64,000 nucleotides of DNA, from assembly GCF_017357385.1 (NCBI RefSeq), contig NZ_CP071632.1:2361501-2425500 (forward strand). The letters are read 5' to 3'. Under the pieces are notes generated by a model. That model did not search any database. It was not told the DNA's origin and was given only the letters and a program-made list of their open reading frames with translations. A program made the translations under genes and the position numbers. How positions within the stretch are numbered: the stretch's first letter is position 1; the number at the start of each line of letters is the position of its first letter. Below, piece by piece: positions 45,145-53,916 of the stretch. This stretch comes from Rhizobium sp. NZLR1. GTDB lineage: Bacteria; Pseudomonadota; Alphaproteobacteria; Rhizobiales; Rhizobiaceae.

Positions 45145-47166
45145 ATGTTCAAGAAAATCCTGATCGCGAATCGCGGCGAAATCGCCTGCCGCGTGATCAA
45201 GACCGCGCGCCGCATGGGTATTTTGACCGTTGCGGTCTATTCGGATGCGGATCGGGACGCTCTGCATGTCGAGATGGCCGACGAGGCCGTTCATATCGGC
45301 CCGGCCGCAGCCTCTGAGAGCTACCTGGTTGCTGAAAAGATCGTCGCCGCCTGCAAGGCAACCGGCGCCGAGGCGGTGCATCCGGGCTACGGCTTCCTGT
45401 CTGAGCGCGCCTCCTTCTGCGCTGAGCTGGAAAAGCAGGGCATCGTCTTCATCGGCCCGAAGCCGAAGGCCATCATGGCGATGGGCGACAAGATCGAATC
45501 GAAGAAATTCGCCAATGCCGCCGGCGTGTCCACCGTGCCCGGCCATCTCAGCGTTATCGAGGATGCCGCCCAAGCGGAAGTGATATCAGGCGGGATCGGT
45601 TATCCCGTCATGATCAAGGCATCGGCCGGCGGCGGCGGCAAGGGCATGCGCATTGCCTGGAATGATGGCGAGGTGCGCGACGGCTTCGAGCGCGCCCGCT
45701 CGGAGGCGAAGAGCTCCTTCGGCGACAACCGCGTCTTCATCGAGAAATACATCGTCGAGCCGCGCCATATCGAGATCCAGGTGCTGGCCGATGCGCATGG
45801 CAACGTCGTCTATCTCGGCGAGCGCGAATGCTCGATCCAGCGGCGGAACCAGAAAGTGGCAGAAGAGGCGCCCTCGCCCTTCCTCGACGAAAAAACCCGC
45901 AAGGCGATGGGCGAACAATCGGTGGCGCTGGCGAGAGCGGTCGATTACCAGAGCGCCGGCACCGTCGAATTCATCGTCGACCGCGACCGCAATTTCTATT
46001 TCCTCGAAATGAACACCCGTCTGCAAGTCGAACATCCCGTGACCGAACTCGTCACCGGCATCGATCTCGTCGAACAGATGATCCGTGTCGCAGCGGGGGA
46101 GCCACTTCCCCTCACCCAGGAAGACATCAGGCTCGACGGCTGGGCGATCGAAAGCCGGCTCTATGCCGAAGACCCCTACCGCAACTTCCTGCCGTCGATC
46201 GGCCGCCTGACGCGCTACCGCCCACCGGCCGAAGGCCGGACCGGCAATGTCGTCGTCCGCAACGATACCGGTGTCTTCGAAGGAGCCGAGATCTCGATGT
46301 ATTACGATCCGATGATCGCCAAGCTCTGCACCTGGGCACCGACGCGGGTCGAAGCGATCGAGGCCATGGGCCGGGCGCTCGACGGTTTCGTCGTCGATGG
46401 CATCGAGCACAATGTCCCCTTCCTGGCGGCGCTGATGAAACATCCGCGCTGGCGCGAGGGCCGGCTGTCTACCGGCTTTATCGCCGAGGAATATCCCGAC
46501 GGTTTCGCGCCGATGAAACCGGACCGCAAGGAAGAGGCCACGCTTGCCGCCATAGCCCTTTCCGCCGGCCTGATCGAGACGAACCGGCGCGAGCATTTCG
46601 CCGATCGCCTGCGCGCCGCATCGGGCGCGCTGCGCGAGCACTGGGTGGTCAAGATCGGTGACAACTACGTCGCTGCAAGATTGCTCGATGGCCTCGTCAC
46701 CATCCCTTTCGATATGGACATGGCGGTCGAGGGGGCGATTGACGGCGAGAGCATCAGCGTTGTCACCGACTGGAGACCGGGCGATCCCGTCTGGAGCGGC
46801 AAGGTCGGCGGCCGCGATATCACCGCGCAGATCCGCCCGCTCCTCAACGGGTTGCGCATCGACTGGCAGGGGCTTTCGGTGACGGCCAAAGTCTTTTCGC
46901 CGCGTCATGCCGAACTCGACAAGCTGATGCCGGTGAAGCTGCCGCCCGATACCTCCAAACTCCTGCTCTGCCCGATGCCCGGCCTCGTCGTCGCCATCGC
47001 GGTTGCCGAGGGCCAGGAGGTCAAGGCCGGGGAGACGCTTGCGATCGTCGAGGCGATGAAGATGGAAAACGTGCTGCGCGCCGACCGCGATCTCGTCATT
47101 TCGAAGATCAATGCCGCCGCCGGCGAAAGCCTGGCCGTCGATGCCGTGATCATGGAATTCGCCTGA
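45145..47166 (+). CDS. pccA: acetyl/propionyl-CoA carboxylase, biotin-containing alpha subunit
   Basis: 673 residues from ATG 45145 (MFKKILIANRGEIACRVIKTA), with GGTGGAG upstream. It has a biotin carboxylase domain (residues 1-450; SAGGGGKGMRIAW, RDCSIQRRNQK-type ERECSIQRRNQKV, EMNTRLQVEHPVTE), a BT domain and a C-terminal biotinyl domain with the biotinylated Lys in AIVEAMKMENVL. Together with PccB (50387-51919, opposite strand) it would carboxylate propionyl-CoA to methylmalonyl-CoA. The usual neighbour methylmalonyl-CoA mutase is not seen in this window. Confidence 0.93.
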   Translation: MFKKILIANRGEIACRVIKTARRMGILTVAVYSDADRDALHVEMADEAVHIGPAAASESYLVAEKIVAACKATGAEAVHPGYGFLSERASFCAELEKQGIVFIGPKPKAIMAMGDKIESKKFANAAGVSTVPGHLSVIEDAAQAEVISGGIGYPVMIKASAGGGGKGMRIAWNDGEVRDGFERARSEAKSSFGDNRVFIEKYIVEPRHIEIQVLADAHGNVVYLGERECSIQRRNQKVAEEAPSPFLDEKTRKAMGEQSVALARAVDYQSAGTVEFIVDRDRNFYFLEMNTRLQVEHPVTELVTGIDLVEQMIRVAAGEPLPLTQEDIRLDGWAIESRLYAEDPYRNFLPSIGRLTRYRPPAEGRTGNVVVRNDTGVFEGAEISMYYDPMIAKLCTWAPTRVEAIEAMGRALDGFVVDGIEHNVPFLAALMKHPRWREGRLSTGFIAEEYPDGFAPMKPDRKEEATLAAIALSAGLIETNRREHFADRLRAASGALREHWVVKIGDNYVAARLLDGLVTIPFDMDMAVEGAIDGESISVVTDWRPGDPVWSGKVGGRDITAQIRPLLNGLRIDWQGLSVTAKVFSPRHAELDKLMPVKLPPDTSKLLLCPMPGLVVAIAVAEGQEVKAGETLAIVEAMKMENVLRADRDLVISKINAAAGESLAVDAVIMEFA

Positions 47167-47256
47167 GAGGAAAAGGCCGGCGGCCGGTTTTCGCTTGAGC
47201 GCGGCTCGCCGACCGTGCCAAGGTCGCCCCAATAAATTACCAGGGAGATTGTGAAG

Positions 47257-48384
47257 ATGGACGTTCGCGCCGCCGTTGCCGTTCAGGCCGGAAAACCGCT
47301 GGAAGTGATGACCGTGCAGCTGGACGGCCCGAAGGCCGGCGAAGTGCTGGTCGAGGTCAAGGCGACCGGCATCTGCCACACCGACGATTTCACCCTGTCG
47401 GGCGCCGATCCGGAAGGCCTGTTCCCGGCCATCCTCGGCCATGAAGGTGCCGGCATCGTCGTCGACGTCGGCCCCGGCGTCACCTCGGTCAAGAAGGGCG
47501 ACCACGTCATCCCGCTCTACACGCCGGAATGTCGCGAATGTTATTCCTGCCTGTCGCGCAAGACCAATCTCTGCACCGCGATCCGCTCGACCCAGGGCCA
47601 GGGCGTGATGCCTGACGGCACCTCGCGCTTTTCGATCGGCAAGGACAAGATCCATCACTATATGGGCTGCTCGACCTTCGCCAATTTCACCGTGCTGCCG
47701 GAGATCGCCCTTGCCAAGGTCAATCCCGACGCCCCCTTCGACAAGATCTGCTACATCGGCTGCGGGGTGACGACAGGCATCGGCGCGGTGATCAACACCG
47801 CCAAGGTCGAGATCGGCGCCACCGCCATCGTCTTCGGTCTCGGCGGCATCGGCCTCAACGTGCTGCAGGGCCTGCGGCTTGCCGGTGCCGACATGATCAT
47901 CGGCGTCGACATCAACAGCGACCGCAAGGAATGGGGCGACAAGTTCGGCATGACGCATTTCGTCAATCCGAAAGAGGTCGGCGATGACATCGTGCCCTAT
48001 CTGGTCAACCTGACCAAGCGCAATGGCGACCTGATCGGCGGCGCCGACTATACGTTCGACTGCACCGGCAACACCAAGGTGATGCGCCAGGCGCTCGAAG
48101 CCAGCCATCGCGGCTGGGGCAAATCGATCATCATCGGCGTTGCCGGCGCCGGCCAGGAGATCTCTACCCGCCCGTTCCAGCTGGTCACCGGCCGCAACTG
48201 GATGGGCACCGCCTTCGGCGGCGCGCGCGGGCGCACCGACGTGCCGAAGATTGTCGACTGGTACATGCAGGGCAAGATCCAGATCGACCCGATGATCACC
48301 CACACGATGCCGCTCGACGACATCAACAAAGGCTTCGAGCTGATGCATTCCGGCAAGAGCATCCGCGGCGTGGTGGTTTACTGA
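47257..48384 (+). CDS. frmA: S-(hydroxymethyl)glutathione dehydrogenase / class III alcohol dehydrogenase
   Basis: 375 residues from ATG 47257 (MDVRAAVAVQAGKPLEVMTVQ), with a possible GTG start 6 bp earlier. The catalytic zinc ligands (ICHTDDF, GHEGAG, and the Cys in YIGCGVTTG) and the structural zinc loop CRECYSCLSRKTNLC are all present, as is the NAD-binding GLGGIGLNVLQG. It oxidises the formaldehyde-glutathione adduct (and S-nitrosoglutathione). It runs into the ElaA-like acetyltransferase with a one-base overlap of stop and start. Confidence 0.95.
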   Translation: MDVRAAVAVQAGKPLEVMTVQLDGPKAGEVLVEVKATGICHTDDFTLSGADPEGLFPAILGHEGAGIVVDVGPGVTSVKKGDHVIPLYTPECRECYSCLSRKTNLCTAIRSTQGQGVMPDGTSRFSIGKDKIHHYMGCSTFANFTVLPEIALAKVNPDAPFDKICYIGCGVTTGIGAVINTAKVEIGATAIVFGLGGIGLNVLQGLRLAGADMIIGVDINSDRKEWGDKFGMTHFVNPKEVGDDIVPYLVNLTKRNGDLIGGADYTFDCTGNTKVMRQALEASHRGWGKSIIIGVAGAGQEISTRPFQLVTGRNWMGTAFGGARGRTDVPKIVDWYMQGKIQIDPMITHTMPLDDINKGFELMHSGKSIRGVVVY

Positions 48385-48869
48385 TGGCTTCGACGACCTG
48401 CATGGCCGACATCAAGACCTTCGATGAGCTCCTCGCGCGGGAGCTCTACGACCTCTTGAAAATGCGCGTCGATGTCTTCGTCGTCGAGCAGAACTGTGCC
48501 TACCCGGAACTCGACGGCAAGGATATCGATGCCTTGCATCTAAGGCTGATGGAGAGCGGCGAACTCCTGGCTTCGGCGCGGATTCTGACACCGCACGAGC
48601 CGCATGATCCGTCAAAAATCGGCCGCGTCGTCGTCTCGCCCACCCATCGCGGCAAGCGCCTCGGCGATGCATTGATGCGCGAAGCGATCTCCGCTTGCGA
48701 GCGGCTTTATCCGGCACACCACATTGCCTTGTCGGCGCAGGCCCATTTGCGCCGCTTCTACGAATCCTTCGGCTTCATCGTGGCATCGGAGGAATATCTG
48801 GAAGACGGCATTCCCCATATCGATATGGTCCGCCAGCTGGCCATCCAGCCGGCAAGGATATTGTCATGA
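48384..48869 (+). CDS. GNAT family acetyltransferase (ElaA-like)
   Basis: 161 residues. The ElaA family features are visible: LYDLLKMRVDVFVVEQNCAYPELDGKD, then ASARIL, IGRVVVSPTHRGKRLGDALM (acetyl-CoA binding) and the C-terminal FYESFGFIVASEEYLEDGIPHIDM. Substrate unknown. Its ATG overlaps the stop of the preceding dehydrogenase gene, and its own stop overlaps the start of the YaiI gene (ATGA), so three genes are translationally coupled. Confidence 0.92.
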   Translation: MASTTCMADIKTFDELLARELYDLLKMRVDVFVVEQNCAYPELDGKDIDALHLRLMESGELLASARILTPHEPHDPSKIGRVVVSPTHRGKRLGDALMREAISACERLYPAHHIALSAQAHLRRFYESFGFIVASEEYLEDGIPHIDMVRQLAIQPARILS

Positions 48870-49333
48870 TTTATGTCGATGCCGATGCCTGCCCGGTGAA
48901 GCCGGAAGTGCTGAAGGTCGCCGAACGCCACGGCCTCGAAGTCACCTTCGTCGCCAATTCCGGCCTACGCCCATCGCGCGATCCGATGATCCACAACGTC
49001 ATCGTCTCCAACGCCTTCGACGCTGCCGACAACTGGATTGCCGAGCGCGCCGGCCCCGGTGATGTCGTCGTCACCGCCGATGTACCGCTCGCCGTGCGCT
49101 GTGTCGCCACCGGCGCCTTCGTCAGCGGCCCGACCGGGCGCGTCTTCGACGAGACCAATATCGGCATGGCGAGCGCCATGCGCGATCTCGGCGCGCATCT
49201 GCGTGAAACCGGTGAAAGCAAGGGCTACAACGCCGCCTTCAGCCCGAAGGACCGCTCGCGCTTCCTCGAAACCTTCGACCGCCTCTGCCGCCGCGCCAAG
49301 AGTTTTTCCGCGGAGGCTGGTGGGCAGCCCTGA
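48866..49333 (+). CDS. YaiI/YqxD (DUF188) family protein
   Basis: 155 residues. The start MIYVDADACPVKPEVLKVAERHG is the family signature, with the Asp pair in a PIN-like nuclease fold; TADVPLAVRC and GYNAAFSPKDRSRF follow. Function unknown, possibly a nucleic-acid-binding or nuclease-like protein. It overlaps the end of the ElaA-like gene and precedes the sugE leader. Confidence 0.92.
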   Translation: MIYVDADACPVKPEVLKVAERHGLEVTFVANSGLRPSRDPMIHNVIVSNAFDAADNWIAERAGPGDVVVTADVPLAVRCVATGAFVSGPTGRVFDETNIGMASAMRDLGAHLRETGESKGYNAAFSPKDRSRFLETFDRLCRRAKSFSAEAGGQP

Positions 49334-49419
49334 TCCCGACCGGCATGAAACGGGTGGCATAGCGGCCATGCGGATTCCTACCTTGAACGGAGCCGTTCCC
49401 TTACGCATATAGGGGTTAT

Positions 49420-49485
49420 CGCAGACGACTGCGGCATCCTGAGGATGCAACCGTCGCGGGGACGGCCTCGCTCTTGAACAAGGAG
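49420..49485 (+). promoter_or_regulatory. guanidine-II (mini-ykkC) riboswitch of sugE
   Basis: Two short hairpins with ACGR tetraloops, the hallmark of this class: P1 is CGCAG-ACGA-CTGCG (49420-49433) and P2 is GCGGGG-ACGG-CCTCGC (49456-49471). P2 is followed by CTCTT (49471-49475), which can pair with AGGAG (49481-49485), the ribosome binding site of sugE, forming a mutually competing hairpin. The gene behind it is a SugE/Gdx-type exporter, the usual partner of guanidine-sensing RNAs. Guanidine would stabilise P1-P2 and free the ribosome site. Confidence 0.85.
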
Positions 49486-49491
49486 AGTCGT

Positions 49492-49806
49492 ATGGCCTGG
49501 TTTCTGCTTTTTCTCGCCGGTCTTTTCGAATGTGGCTGGGCGATCGGCCTTAAATATACCGATGGTTTCACACGGCCGCTGCCGACGGCGCTGACCGTCA
49601 TATCCATGGTGGTCAGCATCGTGCTGCTCGGCCTGGCGGTGAAGCACCTGCCGATCGGCACCGCTTATGCGGTCTGGACCGGCATCGGCACGGTCGGCAC
49701 CGTGCTCCTCGGCATCTGGCTGCTTGGCGATGAGGCAAGTGTCTCCCGTCTTGCCTGCATCGTGCTGATCGTCGGCGGCATCGCCGGTCTCAAGCTCACC
49801 GCTTGA
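49492..49806 (+). CDS. sugE: guanidinium exporter (SugE/Gdx, SMR family)
   Basis: 104 residues, four membrane helices (residues ~3-18, 33-51, 58-78, 84-102). The SMR residues are present: the essential Glu in FLAGLFECGWAIGLKY, then TDGFTRPLP, and GTAYAVWTGIGTVGTVLLGI. It matches the SugE/Gdx subgroup, which exchanges guanidinium for protons, rather than the polyaromatic-cation pumps such as EmrE. The guanidine-II riboswitch directly upstream supports guanidinium as the substrate. Confidence 0.95.
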   Translation: MAWFLLFLAGLFECGWAIGLKYTDGFTRPLPTALTVISMVVSIVLLGLAVKHLPIGTAYAVWTGIGTVGTVLLGIWLLGDEASVSRLACIVLIVGGIAGLKLTA

Positions 49807-49818
49807 TCACCAAAACGC

Positions 49819-49842
49819 TGCGGGGCATCGTAACGCCCCGCA
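49819..49842. terminator. hairpin between convergent sugE and DoxX genes
   Basis: TGCGGGGC (49819-49826) pairs with GCCCCGCA (49835-49842) in the 48 bp between two stop codons. It probably stops transcription from both sides; there is no long T-run. Confidence 0.6.
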
Positions 49843-49854
49843 ATCTATGTCGGC

Positions 49855-50247
49855 TCAGGCTGCCTTGCGGTTATCGACGGAAAATGCGCCGGGACCGGAG
49901 AAGAACATGTAGAGGAAGACGAAGCAGAACAGGATCGCGGCGTCGCCCTGATTGACGGCTGGGAAGAAGCTGTTCGGAGCATGCGCCATGAAATAGGCGA
50001 CCGCCATTTCGCCGGCGAGCAGTAAGGCGACGGGACGCGTCAGCAGGCCGACGAGAATGAGGATGCCGCCGACAAGCTCAAGAAAGGCGGCGAAAAGCAT
50101 CAGCGGCGGCAGCGAGCCCGACATCTGCGAGGCCGGGAAGCCGAAAAGCTTCATCGTGCCATGTTCGATGAACAGCAGTGCGGTGATGATCCTGAGAGCG
50201 GCCAGCCCATAGGGGCGGTAGGCAGAAAGACGCTCGAAAGTTGACAT
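49855..50247 (-). CDS. DoxX family membrane protein
   Basis: 130 residues, four membrane helices. Typical DoxX features: AALRIITALLFIEHGTMKLFGFP near the N-terminus, LELVGGILILVGLLTRPVALLLAGEMAVAYF in the middle and the DAAILFCFVFLYMFFSGPGAFSVD end. The function is unclear in most bacteria; some act in redox or sulfur chemistry. Monocistronic. Confidence 0.92.
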   Translation of the reverse strand: MSTFERLSAYRPYGLAALRIITALLFIEHGTMKLFGFPASQMSGSLPPLMLFAAFLELVGGILILVGLLTRPVALLLAGEMAVAYFMAHAPNSFFPAVNQGDAAILFCFVFLYMFFSGPGAFSVDNRKAA

Positions 50248-50386
50248 AAAATCTCTCCATTAAAAGAATACCGCCGAGCGTTAGCCTGTCGTCGGCAAGG
50301 ATTGAACACACGGATCGCTGACAACCGTTCACATTTTCGACAGCAGCTAAACACCTGACCGGACGAATATATTCATCGGCCAAATC

Positions 50387-51919
50387 TCAAAGCGGGATGT
50401 TGTCGTGTTTCTTCCAGGGATTGGTGAGATCCTTGTTGCGCAGCATCTTCAGGCCGCGCGCCAGCCGCCGCCGGGTCGAATGCGGCATGATTACCTCGTC
50501 GACATAGCCGCGCTCGGCGGCGACGAAGGGTGAAAGGAACCGGTCCTCGTACATTTTCGTGTGGGCGGCGATCTTCTCGGGATCGGCGATATCCTTCCGG
50601 AAGATGATCTCGACCGCGCCCTTGGCACCCATCACCGCGATCTGCGCTGTTGGCCAGGCGTAGTTGAGATCTCCGCGCAGATGCTTCGACGCCATCACGT
50701 CATAGGCGCCGCCGAAGGCTTTGCGGGTGATGACCGTCAGCTTCGGCACCGTCGCCTCCGCATAGGCGAATAGCAGCTTGGCGCCGTGCTTGATGAGGCC
50801 GCCATACTCCTGCGCCGTCCCCGGCAGGAAACCCGGCACGTCGACGAAGGTGACGATCGGAATGTTGAAGCAGTCGCAGAAGCGAACGAAGCGCGCCGCC
50901 TTGCGCGACGCGTCGCTGTCGAGCACGCCGGCCAGCACCATCGGCTGGTTGGCGACAAAACCGACGGTGGAGCCTTCGACGCGGCCGAAGCCACAGACGA
51001 TATTACCGGCGAATTTCGCCTGGATCTCGAAGAAATCCCCCTCGTCCGCCACCTTCCGGATCAGTTCCTTGATGTCATAGGGCTTGTTGGCGCTGGCCGG
51101 CACCAGCGTATCGAGCGACATATCGACCTCTGTCACCGACTGGTAACATTCGATTTCAGGCAGTGGCGCGGTGTTCGAAAGCGGCAGGAAATCGATCAGC
51201 CGGCGCACCTGCAGCAGCGTTTCGACATCATTCTCATAGGCGCCATCGGCAATCGAAGAGCGCACAGTGTGGACCACGGCGCCGCCGAGTTGTTCCGCCG
51301 TCACCGTCTCGTTGGTGACGGTTTTCACCACATCGGGGCCGGTGACGAACATGTAGGAGGTATCACGCACCATGAAGATGAAATCGGTCATCGCCGGCGA
51401 ATAGACGTCGCCACCGGCACAGGGACCCATGATGACGGAGATCTGCGGGATGACGCCGGAAGCGAGCACATTGCGCTGGAACACTTCGGCGTAACCGCCA
51501 AGTGCGGCCACGCCCTCCTGGATGCGGGCGCCGCCGGCATCATAGATGCCGACGATCGGCGCGCGGTTCTTCAGCGCCATGTCCTGCACCTTCATGATCT
51601 TCTCGGCATGCGCTTCCGAAAGCGAGCCGCCGAAGACGGTGAAGTCCTTGGCGAAGACGAACACCGTGCGGCCATTGACCGTGCCCCAGCCGGTGACGAC
51701 CCCGTCGCCGGCAACACGGCTCTTGTCCATGCCGAAATCGGTGGAGCGATGTTCGACGAACATGTCGAATTCCTCGAAGGAGCCTTCATCGAGGAAGAGG
51801 TCGATACGCTCGCGCGCCGTCAACTTGCCACGCTTGTGCTGGGCGAGGATGCGCGTCTCACCGCCGCCGAGGCGGGCGACGCCGCGGCGCCGTTCCAGTT
51901 CTTCGAGAATTTCCTTCAT
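50387..51919 (-). CDS. pccB: propionyl-CoA carboxylase beta (carboxyltransferase) subunit
   Basis: 510 residues from ATG 51919 ([21 protein letters not shown]). Two crotonase-fold halves are visible: [12 protein letters not shown] and [30 protein letters not shown] in the first, and [24 protein letters not shown] plus [16 protein letters not shown] in the second. The C-terminal [13 protein letters not shown] is typical of PccB/AccD-type subunits. It needs a biotin-carrying alpha subunit, most likely the PccA at 45145 on the other strand. It is 23 bp downstream of the lipoprotein gene, probably in one transcript. Confidence 0.94.
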   Translation of the reverse strand: MKEILEELERRRGVARLGGGETRILAQHKRGKLTARERIDLFLDEGSFEEFDMFVEHRSTDFGMDKSRVAGDGVVTGWGTVNGRTVFVFAKDFTVFGGSLSEAHAEKIMKVQDMALKNRAPIVGIYDAGGARIQEGVAALGGYAEVFQRNVLASGVIPQISVIMGPCAGGDVYSPAMTDFIFMVRDTSYMFVTGPDVVKTVTNETVTAEQLGGAVVHTVRSSIADGAYENDVETLLQVRRLIDFLPLSNTAPLPEIECYQSVTEVDMSLDTLVPASANKPYDIKELIRKVADEGDFFEIQAKFAGNIVCGFGRVEGSTVGFVANQPMVLAGVLDSDASRKAARFVRFCDCFNIPIVTFVDVPGFLPGTAQEYGGLIKHGAKLLFAYAEATVPKLTVITRKAFGGAYDVMASKHLRGDLNYAWPTAQIAVMGAKGAVEIIFRKDIADPEKIAAHTKMYEDRFLSPFVAAERGYVDEVIMPHSTRRRLARGLKMLRNKDLTNPWKKHDNIPL

Positions 51920-51941
51920 GCGATCTCCCTCGCCGCTTGTG

Positions 51942-52400
51942 CTAGTGGCTTCGCCCGCTGAGTGAGAAAACCGAGCGTATCCTGGCTGCGACGTCCTCGG
52001 CCAAGATCTCGTCGGCAAGCTTGGGGTCGGCGGCGATGCTGGTCACGTCGAAGGCGCTGACCGCGATGACCGAGCCGTCCTCGACGGAAGCTGCGTCGAT
52101 GCTGATCTTGGCGACGTTGCGGTCCTTCTGGAAGCCGAGGCCCTTCTCGATCGACACGACGCGGATCGTCAGCACCACCCGCGGCAGCACGGTGTCACGC
52201 ACCGTGGCGTTGATCGCGGCATTGACGCGGTCGTTGATGCCGCCAAGCAGCTCGGCCGGCATGTTCGGCCCGGAGACAACGACGGCGCTGCGCACATCAT
52301 AGACCGGTGCCTCCGGCTTTTTCGCCGAGAGGCTGCCGCAGGCTGCAAGCGCGACACAGACGAGTGCGGCCCGGCAAAAACACGACCTCAGCCAATTCAT
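51942..52400 (-). CDS. putative lipoprotein, hypothetical
   Basis: 152 residues from ATG 52400; GTG 52415 is an alternative. A lipoprotein signal ends at LAAC ([13 protein letters not shown], lipobox Cys near residue 22). The mature part (~130 residues) has [50 protein letters not shown] and a C-terminal [18 protein letters not shown]. It is an outer- or inner-membrane lipoprotein of unknown role, sitting upstream of pccB. Confidence 0.75.
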   Translation of the reverse strand: MNWLRSCFCRAALVCVALAACGSLSAKKPEAPVYDVRSAVVVSGPNMPAELLGGINDRVNAAINATVRDTVLPRVVLTIRVVSIEKGLGFQKDRNVAKISIDAASVEDGSVIAVSAFDVTSIAADPKLADEILAEDVAARIRSVFSLSGRSH

Positions 52401-52467
52401 CGCAAAATCCCGCACGACCCCGTTGGAGTCGCAGATTTCGTCATAATGGCGGGGAAGGCAATATGTT

Positions 52468-53253
52468 TCAGGCGCTTAGGGCGAAAAAAACATCCGTCGC
52501 CGCCTTGAAGTCGGCAAAGCGCTTGGCCCGCCGCTCCTCGGCTTCTTCGTCGCTGCCCCAATGCTCGATCGTCCAGTCCTCGTCGAGATGGGCAAGCGAC
52601 CAGGCTTCCTCCATCGTCACCCGGCCACAGGCGAAGGCGAGAGCCAGGATCGCCGAACCGGTGAGCGTGGTGACTGTGTGCAGTGCTGCGAGCGCGATCG
52701 GGTTGTCATATCTGGCGAGCGTGACGGCGAAGGCGGCGGTCGCCTCGCGCGGCTGCTCACGCGGCATCACGCCTTCGACGAGGATGAAACGGGCGCCGAG
52801 ATCGTTTGCCGCCCAGTCGACCATCGGGTCCCAGCGCTCGGCCTGGCGTTCGACCAGCAGTTCCGGCCCATCGGCGCGATAGCAGATAAGGTCGCTCGAG
52901 GAAAAGCGCAGGATATCTTCAAGGATCGCCTGCGTGTTGCCGGTAATGCCGTCGAGCGCGGTGTTGACGAGCCGCGTCATGGGCATCGTCATGGGATCGA
53001 TCTCTTCGCCCTGCGCCTGCCATTCGGCGGCGACAAGCTGCGCCAGCGCCTCGGTCGGAACCGCAAGAACCAGCCGTGCCGGCGTGCGCACCATCTTGCC
53101 GTCGAGCGTGATCGCAAAACCGCCCTCGTATTCGGCAACCGAGACGTCGGTATAGAAACGCTTCGGCAGCGGCTTCTTCATCTGGATCTGCGCCCGGCGG
53201 ATCGGATCGGGATGGCTCAGGCCTTCGGAAAGATCGTTCAGCAGATCGCGCAT
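52468..53253 (-). CDS. ATP12 family chaperone (F1-ATPase assembly)
   Basis: 261 residues. The Atp12 family is recognised from KPLPKRFYTDVSVAEYEGGFAITLDGKMVRTPARLVLAVPTEALAQLVAAEWQAQGEEIDP at residues ~25-85 and DLICYRADGPELLVERQAERWDPMVDWA in the middle. In mitochondria Atp12 binds the F1 alpha subunit during assembly; alphaproteobacteria hold the ancestor of that factor. It lies 9 bp after the HAD phosphatase gene, within a run that also contains the RluA-type gene. Confidence 0.93.
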   Translation of the reverse strand: MRDLLNDLSEGLSHPDPIRRAQIQMKKPLPKRFYTDVSVAEYEGGFAITLDGKMVRTPARLVLAVPTEALAQLVAAEWQAQGEEIDPMTMPMTRLVNTALDGITGNTQAILEDILRFSSSDLICYRADGPELLVERQAERWDPMVDWAANDLGARFILVEGVMPREQPREATAAFAVTLARYDNPIALAALHTVTTLTGSAILALAFACGRVTMEEAWSLAHLDEDWTIEHWGSDEEAEERRAKRFADFKAATDVFFALSA

Positions 53254-53262
53254 AGGCTTACC

Positions 53263-53916
53263 TCAGGAAAAATGGCTTAGTATCTCGTTTGGATGATAGG
53301 CGATCGCATCGGCGCCGTTGGCGATCAGCTCATCCACGCTGGCATAGCCCCAGGCAACGCCGATCGCCTTGGCGCCGGCAGCCTTTGCCATCTGCATATC
53401 GAAAATGGCATCGCCGATGACAATGGCATCAGCGGCATTCATGCCGGTTTCGTCACAGCATTCCGTCACCATGGCCGGATGCGGCTTGGAAGGGCAATCG
53501 TCGGCGGTGCGCGCAACGGTGAAATATCGGTCGAAGCCGTGCGTCTCCATCACCAGGTTCAGCCCGCGCCTGGATTTCCCTGTCACTGCGCCGATCAGCA
53601 GATCCTCGCGCCCGGTGATCGCGTCGATCATCTCGCGGATGCCGGGAAACAGCGGCTCCCTGTAGTCGAGATCCTGGCGCACCACCGAAAACAGCGATTT
53701 GTAATGCGCCGTCATCTCGATATCGTCCTGCTCGACATGCGGCCTGCCCTGCATGCGGGCAATCGCGATATCCAGCGACAGGCCGATAATCGCCTTGGTG
53801 TCCTCAAATCGCGGTTCCGGCTTGCCGAATTTCTCGAAGGTCCGACGCATGGTTTCATGGATCAGGCCGGCGCTGTCGACCAGCGTGCCGTCGCAATCGA
53901 AAAGGGCGAGTTTCAT
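53263..53916 (-). CDS. HAD-IA family hydrolase (phosphoglycolate phosphatase-like)
   Basis: 217 residues. The HAD motifs are clear: FDCDGTLVDS (nucleophile Asp), AVTGKSRRGL (motif II Thr), Lys in SKPHPAMV and the motif IV Asp residues in VIGDAIFDMQMAKAAGA. The small cap lies at residues ~17-90. Substrate not determinable. It overlaps the upstream RluA-type gene by 4 bases (ATGA) and is followed by atp12, so the three genes are co-translated. Confidence 0.93.
   Translation of the reverse strand: MKLALFDCDGTLVDSAGLIHETMRRTFEKFGKPEPRFEDTKAIIGLSLDIAIARMQGRPHVEQDDIEMTAHYKSLFSVVRQDLDYREPLFPGIREMIDAITGREDLLIGAVTGKSRRGLNLVMETHGFDRYFTVARTADDCPSKPHPAMVTECCDETGMNAADAIVIGDAIFDMQMAKAAGAKAIGVAWGYASVDELIANGADAIAYHPNEILSHFS

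Noticed and set aside
45586..48348. A 920-codon open frame on the minus strand across pccA and the alcohol dehydrogenase gene
   Set aside because: Antisense shadow of two conserved genes; no recognisable motif or start context.
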